Assembly: GCA_013298025.1 (NCBI GenBank)
Contig: JAAFJE010000030.1
Span: 1-44,099, forward strand
DNA: 44,099 nt
DNA from: Cytophagales bacterium
GTDB taxonomy: Bacteria > Bacteroidota > Bacteroidia > Cytophagales > Spirosomataceae
Direction: 5' to 3'
Position 1 is the stretch's first letter. Each line of letters begins with the position of its first letter. Below the pieces are notes generated by a model. The model had not been told where the DNA came from. It saw only the letters and a program-made list of their open reading frames with translations, and made no database searches. A program made the translations under genes and the position numbers. Below, piece by piece: positions 39,461 to 44,099 of the stretch.

Positions 39461-40252
39461 ATGAAAAAAACATATGCTAAAGACGAAGGCAAAAGAGACC
39501 TCATGCCTGCTTTGAACCAACCACAGCAAATCATAGATTCTACTAATCGTTATGAAAAAAGTATAGCACCTGAATACACCAAAAAAGAGGGTACTTTAGA
39601 CCCTTCGCTATTTATTATTGTTTCGGGTGGAGAGGAGCGAGAAAAAGATTATTTCAATTTTTTCAGAGGGTCTAAATATAGCTTTCCAAGGCTACAAATG
39701 GAGTTTGTTTCAGCAAATGCGAAAGGAATTAGTGGACTAAATGTGGATGATTTAGTAGCATTGGCATTGGAGATTAAAGCAGAAAAAGACCAAAGTAAAT
39801 CAGATGACCTACTCGACAGTATATTTGTTGTGACCGATGTTGACCACTTTTACAATGAATTACGCAGGAATATACCTATTTGCAAACAAAATAGCCTACA
39901 ATTAATCATCAGTAATCCATGTTTTGAACTTTGGCTTTACTATGCTTATTACAGTGATTTACCCACAGATTTTGTCATACCAGCGAATTTTCTTAAAATT
40001 AGTTCACAGTTCAAAACTTACTTAGGCAATAAACACAAAGGAGGTGTTGACCCAAGAAAAGCACCACTGGAAATAGCCCATGGCATTGAGAACTCACGAC
40101 GAAACTATCAGGAAGATGCAAATGGGATACCAAAATTATTTTCAACACAAATGCACTTTTTGGCACAAAAGCTACACACCTTGAGTAGCAAGGAACTATT
40201 TGAAATACAATCGAATATCTTACGTAATAAACAACGATACCATAAAAGTTAA
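39461..40252 (+). CDS. RloB-like (AbiLii-like) protein
   Basis: The 263-residue RloB family protein, predicted Toprim-like nuclease fold, is the second member of the RloAB/AbiL-type module. Family marks are LFIIVSGGEEREKDYFNFF, the acidic strand FVVTDVDHFYNE, and ISNPCFELWLYYAYYSDLP (the conserved SNPxFExW segment). A disordered stretch of about 45 residues precedes the domain. It ends 8 bp before the 3' end of the convergent AraC gene and has no terminator of its own that I can see. Confidence 0.85.
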   Translation: MKKTYAKDEGKRDLMPALNQPQQIIDSTNRYEKSIAPEYTKKEGTLDPSLFIIVSGGEEREKDYFNFFRGSKYSFPRLQMEFVSANAKGISGLNVDDLVALALEIKAEKDQSKSDDLLDSIFVVTDVDHFYNELRRNIPICKQNSLQLIISNPCFELWLYYAYYSDLPTDFVIPANFLKISSQFKTYLGNKHKGGVDPRKAPLEIAHGIENSRRNYQEDANGIPKLFSTQMHFLAQKLHTLSSKELFEIQSNILRNKQRYHKS

Positions 40253-40259
40253 TTTTCTC

Positions 40260-41129
40260 TCACTTAAAAAACTCCTCCAAATACTCACTCGGCGATTGAC
40301 CTTTGATGCGTTTGAAAATACGATTGAAATTGGTGATGCTATTGAAACCGCAACTGTACGCTACTTGTGCAATGCCAATGGGCGAATCGTTGGTAAGCTT
40401 TTTACAGGCTTCGTTGATGCGTACTTCATTGAGAAATGATAAAAAGGTATGTCCTGTGTGTTTTTTGAAATACCTACAAAAAGCATGAGGTGTCATATAG
40501 GCTTTGCTGGCGGCTTCTTCTAAAGTAATGGGCTTTTCGTATTCTTGAATAATAAAATTATAAATGTTACTCATCCGCAAGCCTTCGTTATCGCTATAAA
40601 TTTTGGGTCTTGCTCCTTCCGAAAGGGCTTCTAAGGTTTCTATGCCCGAAAGTAGCCTGAGTAAATCCATGAAATGAATCATTTGCTCTACGCCTGTCAG
40701 CTCATAAATCAGATTCAACTTTTCGGCTATTGCCTCAGTCATGCCCGATGGAATTTTGAAGCCATTGGGATTTTGCTGTAAAAATCGTTTTACATTACTC
40801 ATTTCTGGAAGGCTGAACAATGCCTCTAATGCTCCTTTGGGATTAAAAAACAAGACTATCGCTTGAATATTTTTATCACTTTTTGGTAAAAAATAAATGG
40901 GGTCACTCTTGAAAAGATGTGGCTGATTGGCCCCCAACCAAAAAATATCATTTGCCTTAAATGCGTGCATATTGTTGTCGGCAATCAATGTGCCTTCGCC
41001 TTGTTGTACCCATGTAAGCTGAATCTCCTCGTGTCGGTGTAGGTGCGGATAGAAATAAGGCTGTACGTCTTGCTGTACAATAATGGTGTGGTCGTGGGGA
41101 ACAGGAATGGTAAAAGGAAGTACTTTCAT
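40260..41129 (-). CDS. AraC-family transcriptional regulator
   Basis: The 289-residue regulator has an N-terminal cupin (IPVPHDHTIIVQ, PHLHRHEEIQLTWVQQGEGTLI, NDIFWLGANQPHLF) that binds the inducer and a C-terminal double helix-turn-helix (about 195-289; ITLEEAASKAYMTPHAFCRYFKKHTG and IGIAQVAYSCGFNSITNFNRIFKRIKGQSPSEY). I place the start at the ATG at 41129 (MKVLPFTIPVP); an ATG nine codons earlier is possible. It is divergent from the dapA-like gene with about 160 bp between starts, and probably controls the hydroxyproline genes. Confidence 0.88.
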   Translation of the reverse strand: MKVLPFTIPVPHDHTIIVQQDVQPYFYPHLHRHEEIQLTWVQQGEGTLIADNNMHAFKANDIFWLGANQPHLFKSDPIYFLPKSDKNIQAIVLFFNPKGALEALFSLPEMSNVKRFLQQNPNGFKIPSGMTEAIAEKLNLIYELTGVEQMIHFMDLLRLLSGIETLEALSEGARPKIYSDNEGLRMSNIYNFIIQEYEKPITLEEAASKAYMTPHAFCRYFKKHTGHTFLSFLNEVRINEACKKLTNDSPIGIAQVAYSCGFNSITNFNRIFKRIKGQSPSEYLEEFFK

Positions 41130-41261
41130 GACAAAATAATTGAGTGGTTTATCCATTGATTAGCTAAAAATAAACCTTTTTCTCCAAAAATAAAACCAAA
41201 ATAGGTTAATATCTGACTATAATTGATTAAAAATGACGCTTCTTTCTGCTTTTGTTTTAAG

Positions 41262-41269
41262 TAATTTTG
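41262..41269 (+). promoter_or_regulatory. Putative -7 box (TAATTTTG) of the dapA-like operon
   Basis: TAATTTTG fits TAnnTTTG and ends 21 bp before the ATG at 41291. Confidence 0.4.
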
Positions 41270-41290
41270 AAAAAAAACATCAATACAACT

Positions 41291-42196
41291 ATGGCAATCA
41301 ATTGGCAAGGGGTGTTTCCCGCTGTGACAACTAAGTTTGGTGAAGACGACCAACTTGATTTTGAATTATTCGACAAAAACTTACAGTTTCAATTAGAATC
41401 TGGTGTACACGGTATCATCCTCGGAGGTACTTTAGGCGAAGCAAGTGTACTCAGTTTAGAAGAAAAAGGAGCTTTGGTAAAATTTACGGTAGAAAAAGTA
41501 GCAGGTAAAATGCCTGTAATATTGAACATTGCCGAAGGTGCTACCAGAGATGCGATTCAGTTGGCGAAATTGGCCGAAGAATGGGGTGCAGCAGGTTTGA
41601 TGATGCTTCCGCCGATGCGTTATAAATCAGACGAGCGTGAAACCGTTGAGTACTTCAAGGCTGTGGCAAAGGCTACAACTTTACCAATCATGATTTATAA
41701 CAACCCTGTTGATTATAAAATTGAAGTAACGCTCGATATGTTTGCCGAATTGGTTGAATGCGAAAATATCCAAGCTGTAAAAGAATCAACTCGTGACTTG
41801 ACCAACGTTACTCGTATGCGTAACCGTTTTGGCGACAGATTCAAAATCATGTGTGGCGTTGATACCATTGCGATGGAGCAATTGGTGATGGGTGCAGATG
41901 GCTGGGTTGCAGGCTTGGTGTGTGCTTTCCCAAGAGAAACGGTGGTTATTTACGAATTGGTAAAAGCTGGAAGATACGAAGAGGCGTTGAAAATCTATCG
42001 TTGGTTTATGCCTTTATTGGAACTTGACATTCATCCGAAATTGGTGCAGTACATCAAATTGGCCGAACAATGTGCAGGTATCGGTAGCGAAGCCGTGCGT
42101 CCTCCACGCCTTACCTTGGTTGGCGAAGAAAGAGAACGTTTGCTTGCACTCATCAACGGTGCAATCGCTGTGCGTCCGACGTTACCCGTTTTATAA
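41291..42196 (+). CDS. DapA-family protein, probable pyrroline-4-hydroxy-2-carboxylate deaminase
   Basis: The 301-residue class I aldolase-type barrel has its start at the ATG at 41291 (MAINWQGVFPAVTTKF); the upstream TTG at 41267 sits inside the promoter box. Visible: GGTLGEASVLSLEEK (phosphate-free substrate loop), IMIYNNPVDY with Tyr136 and the Schiff-base Lys164 in IQAVKESTRD. Such DapA-like proteins beside a D-amino-acid dehydrogenase, an AraC gene and an alpha-ketoglutarate semialdehyde dehydrogenase convert pyrroline-4-hydroxy-2-carboxylate to alpha-ketoglutarate semialdehyde plus ammonia. True DHDPS for lysine synthesis is the alternative, but context favours hydroxyproline. Confidence 0.8.
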   Translation: MAINWQGVFPAVTTKFGEDDQLDFELFDKNLQFQLESGVHGIILGGTLGEASVLSLEEKGALVKFTVEKVAGKMPVILNIAEGATRDAIQLAKLAEEWGAAGLMMLPPMRYKSDERETVEYFKAVAKATTLPIMIYNNPVDYKIEVTLDMFAELVECENIQAVKESTRDLTNVTRMRNRFGDRFKIMCGVDTIAMEQLVMGADGWVAGLVCAFPRETVVIYELVKAGRYEEALKIYRWFMPLLELDIHPKLVQYIKLAEQCAGIGSEAVRPPRLTLVGEERERLLALINGAIAVRPTLPVL

Positions 42197-42379
42197 TTTG
42201 AAAATTTGAAGATGTGGAGAAAAGTAATTTGAAAATTTGAAGATTTGAAAATGGTTTTGGTTAATTTTCAAATCTTCAAATTTCCAAATCAATAAAATCA
42301 TTTTCAAATTACCACATCTTCAAATTTTCAAATTCTTTTTACCACATTTTCAAATTTCCAAATTTTCAAATTAGCCAAA
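42197..42379. repeat. AT-rich repeat of TTTGAAAATTTGAAGAT type after the dapA-like gene
   Basis: Forward words (AATTTGAAAATTTGAAGAT, twice) are followed by their reverse complements (ATTTTCAAATCTTCAAATTT, CATCTTCAAATTTTCAAATT), giving a long imperfect inverted repeat. Same family as 34086-34227. It fills the whole gap to the next gene. Confidence 0.8.
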
Positions 42380-43840
42380 ATGTCTCAAAACATATCCACG
42401 GTAATGCAACAGGCACAAGAGGCTTTTGAGCAATACCGCAAAGTATCGGGTAAAAACCGTGCTATTTTTTTAGAAACCATTGCCGAAGAAATAGAATCGT
42501 TGAAAGATGCCTTGGTAGCTGTGGCTCACCAAGAATCGCATTTGCCTTTGGGACGATTACAGGGAGAAATTGGTCGTACTACAGGGCAATTACGGATGTT
42601 TGCTCGTTTGGTTGCCGAAGGTTCTTGGGTAGAAGCTTGCATTGATTTGCCCAACCCCGACCGAGTGCCGCCCAAACCCGACACCCGTAAAATGCTTGTG
42701 CCAATTGGCCCAGTGGCGATATTTGGGGCGAGTAATTTTCCTTTTGCCTTTTCAACGGCAGGTGGCGATACCGCAAGTGCTTTAGCGGCTGGTGTTTCGG
42801 TGGTTATCAAGGCTCATCCTGCACACCCCGAAACTTCAGCTTTAGTATTTTCGTCCATCGAAAAAGCCATTGCTCGTTGCCAGATGCCTCCTCACACGGT
42901 TCAACACCTCAGCGATTCGAGCATCGAAGCTGGTAAAGCATTGGTAATGCACCCACTTACCACAGCCGTAGGTTTTACAGGCTCGCAGGCTGGTGGCAAA
43001 GCACTCAGATCTTATGCCGAACAAAGAGCAGTACCGATTCCAGTTTTTGCTGAAATGAGCAGTATCAATCCTGTTGTGTTATTTCCTGAATCATTAAACC
43101 AAAACCATATAAATTTAGCCAAAACCTTTGCAGGTTCTATCACGCTTGGCATGGGACAGTTTTGTACAAAACCTGGCTTACTCTTGGCGATTGATAGTCC
43201 AGCCTTGGCGTTGTTTACTGAGGCTTTGGAACATGAGCTAACGCAAGTTTCGCTACATCCAATGCTACATTCGGGCATTGCTCAAGCTTTTGATAAAGCT
43301 CGAAATACTTTGACCAATCAAGATGGAGTAGTGTCGAAAAGTATTGAAAATACCGAACTAACGCAAACTACGCCAAGCCTCGCCCAAGTGCAAGCCAAAG
43401 ATTTCATCAGTAATCCTACGCTACACGAAGAAGCTTTCGGTCCTTTTGCTTTATTGGTTATTTGTAAAGATACAGAAGAACTCAGCACAGCGTTGAAAGC
43501 TTTGGGTGGACAACTCACCGCTACCCTGATGGCAACTGACGAAGACGTAAAGCAATATCCCGAAATACTTGATTTACAAAGTACTTTAGCTGGAAGGGTG
43601 ATTTTGAACGCTGCTCCGACAGGCGTAGAAGTAGCCGCCAGTATGGTTCACGGCGGAGCGTATCCTGCCACGTTCGATGCTCGTTATACTTCCGTTGGAA
43701 CGGGAGCAATTAAGCGTTGGGTACGCCCGATATGCTTGCAAGGCTTCAAAGACTGGATGCTTCCCGATGAGCTTAAAAACGATAATCCATTGAAAATATG
43801 GCGTTTGGTGAATAGTGAATTTACCAATTCAAGCATATAA
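42380..43840 (+). CDS. Aldehyde dehydrogenase, probable alpha-ketoglutarate semialdehyde dehydrogenase
   Basis: The 486-residue NAD(P)-dependent aldehyde dehydrogenase shows cofactor motifs VGPVAIFGASNFPFAFSTAGG-like (GPVAIFGASNFPFAFST), VVIKAHPAHPET and VGFTGSQAGG. The catalytic pair is Glu225 in PVFAEMSSINP and Cys262 in GMGQFCTKPG. NPTLHEEAFGPFALLVIC is also typical. The sequence style (SNFPFAFSTAGGDTASALAAG) matches the alpha-ketoglutarate semialdehyde dehydrogenases of sugar-acid and hydroxyproline pathways. The last step gives alpha-ketoglutarate. It is linked to the dapA-like gene, with only the repeat between. Confidence 0.85.
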   Translation: MSQNISTVMQQAQEAFEQYRKVSGKNRAIFLETIAEEIESLKDALVAVAHQESHLPLGRLQGEIGRTTGQLRMFARLVAEGSWVEACIDLPNPDRVPPKPDTRKMLVPIGPVAIFGASNFPFAFSTAGGDTASALAAGVSVVIKAHPAHPETSALVFSSIEKAIARCQMPPHTVQHLSDSSIEAGKALVMHPLTTAVGFTGSQAGGKALRSYAEQRAVPIPVFAEMSSINPVVLFPESLNQNHINLAKTFAGSITLGMGQFCTKPGLLLAIDSPALALFTEALEHELTQVSLHPMLHSGIAQAFDKARNTLTNQDGVVSKSIENTELTQTTPSLAQVQAKDFISNPTLHEEAFGPFALLVICKDTEELSTALKALGGQLTATLMATDEDVKQYPEILDLQSTLAGRVILNAAPTGVEVAASMVHGGAYPATFDARYTSVGTGAIKRWVRPICLQGFKDWMLPDELKNDNPLKIWRLVNSEFTNSSI

Positions 43841-43841
43841 G

Positions 43842-43891
43842 TGTCAATGGTGAGTTAGTGAATTGTGAATTAAGTCTTTGAAAATCAAAAC
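43842..43891 (+). repeat. AT-rich repeat copy after the aldehyde dehydrogenase
   Basis: GTGTCAATGGTGAGTTAGTG, then AATTGTGAATTAAGTCTTTG and AAAATCAAAA start immediately after the stop. Same family as 19430, 23490 and 35518. Confidence 0.55.
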
Positions 43892-44099
43892 TGTCCTTGC
43901 CTAAAATAGGTTGCCCTGATTTTTAAACAAGTTAAAGTAATCAAAATTGTAAAATAGTTTGATTTGGGTTGATGTTTTTTGAATAATCACAAGTCCAAAT
44001 CGGTAAATTAGGTTTGTTTTCATTGTTTAGTTCTTTGATGTACTGTTCAAACGCAAAAGGTGTTAGTCCTTTCAGGGCTGCGTGTGGTCTTTGATAGTT
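43892..44099 (-). mobile_element. IS3-family insertion sequence, partial, cut by the window edge
   Basis: The element is recognised by the transposase end it encodes. A candidate terminal sequence begins TGTCCTTGCCTAAAATAGGT at 43892; IS3 ends usually begin with TG. The other end is outside the window, so the inverted repeats could not be compared. Confidence 0.6.
43941..44099 (-). CDS. IS3-family transposase (OrfB), C-terminal fragment
   Basis: The last 52 codons of the transposase are in the window, read from the right edge to a TGA at 43941-43943. The opening NYQRPHAALKGLTPFAFEQY is the end of the DDE integrase domain (the family's 'YN..RPH..L...TP'), followed by a hydrophilic tail containing NLPIWTCDYSKNINP. 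The 5' part lies beyond the window. This marks an insertion directly after the hydroxyproline operon. Confidence 0.85.
   Translation of the reverse strand, partial: NYQRPHAALKGLTPFAFEQYIKELNNENKPNLPIWTCDYSKNINPNQTILQF

Noticed and set aside
1-44099. tRNA or rRNA genes
   Set aside because: I saw no cloverleaf-like sequence with a TTCGAATC-type arm or any conserved rRNA segment when reading both strands; a dedicated tRNA scan was not possible.

Overview
The window looks like chromosomal DNA from a Bacteroidota bacterium, most likely of the Cytophagales type (inferred from protein style, with no rRNA present). Evidence: a type IX secretion (T9SS) sorting domain, recurrent -7 boxes of the form TAnnTTTG (most often TATCTTTG), short AT-rich intergenic repeats, a GH127/DUF1680 enzyme, and protein families typical of the phylum. 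The left edge holds the C-terminal part of a T9SS cargo protein whose start is missing. The right edge cuts an IS3-family transposase.

Region 1 (about 0.8-16 kb) is mostly housekeeping. A two-domain NTF2-like secreted protein, nagA, a methionine-type aminotransferase and a small lipoprotein read rightwards. Facing them is hisH-hisA-hisF-hisIE plus a small four-helix membrane protein. This his operon has a clear transcription attenuator at 7604-7776: promoter, a 15-residue leader peptide with four consecutive His codons, and a terminator hairpin just before hisH. Next come a DUF72 protein, a four-helix membrane protein, gmhB, rnr, proC, a TlpA-like thiol protein and gatB.

Region 2 (16.3-23.5 kb) carries an ECF sigma factor with a one-helix partner, a lipoprotein, an LVIVD-repeat lipoprotein, an outer-membrane-type protein and lon. 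A 0.7 kb intergenic region before lon contains terminators and two inverted repeats with TTGGCA half-sites.

Region 3 (23.6-30.3 kb) is an accessory, defence-like island: HigB toxin with a HigA antitoxin fused to an ImmA/IrrE peptidase domain, a T4-type polynucleotide kinase-phosphatase, and a two-gene STAND operon. The STAND NTPase (NB-ARC plus six 42-residue TPRs) and the small protein encoded 10 bp downstream share a 15-residue motif (GNNNxxFQGIxxSTI), at the N-terminus of the first and the C-terminus of the second. That is the arrangement of NLR-associated amyloid signalling, and I regard it as the most interesting system here. Beyond it lie a small unknown gene and a 63-bp tandem array of six 42-nt hairpins.

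Region 4 (30.3-43.9 kb) holds a Tyr/Asn/Gly-rich secreted repeat protein, a secreted DUF885 peptidase, and what appears to be a hydroxyproline catabolic cluster: D-hydroxyproline dehydrogenase-like, DapA-like deaminase, alpha-ketoglutarate semialdehyde dehydrogenase and a divergent AraC regulator. A GH127 beta-L-arabinofuranosidase sits among them, which suggests use of arabinosylated hydroxyproline-rich plant cell-wall glycoproteins. An RloA/RloB (AbiL-like) defence pair is inserted in the middle. Two families of short AT-rich repeats directly follow the stop codons of several genes throughout the window.
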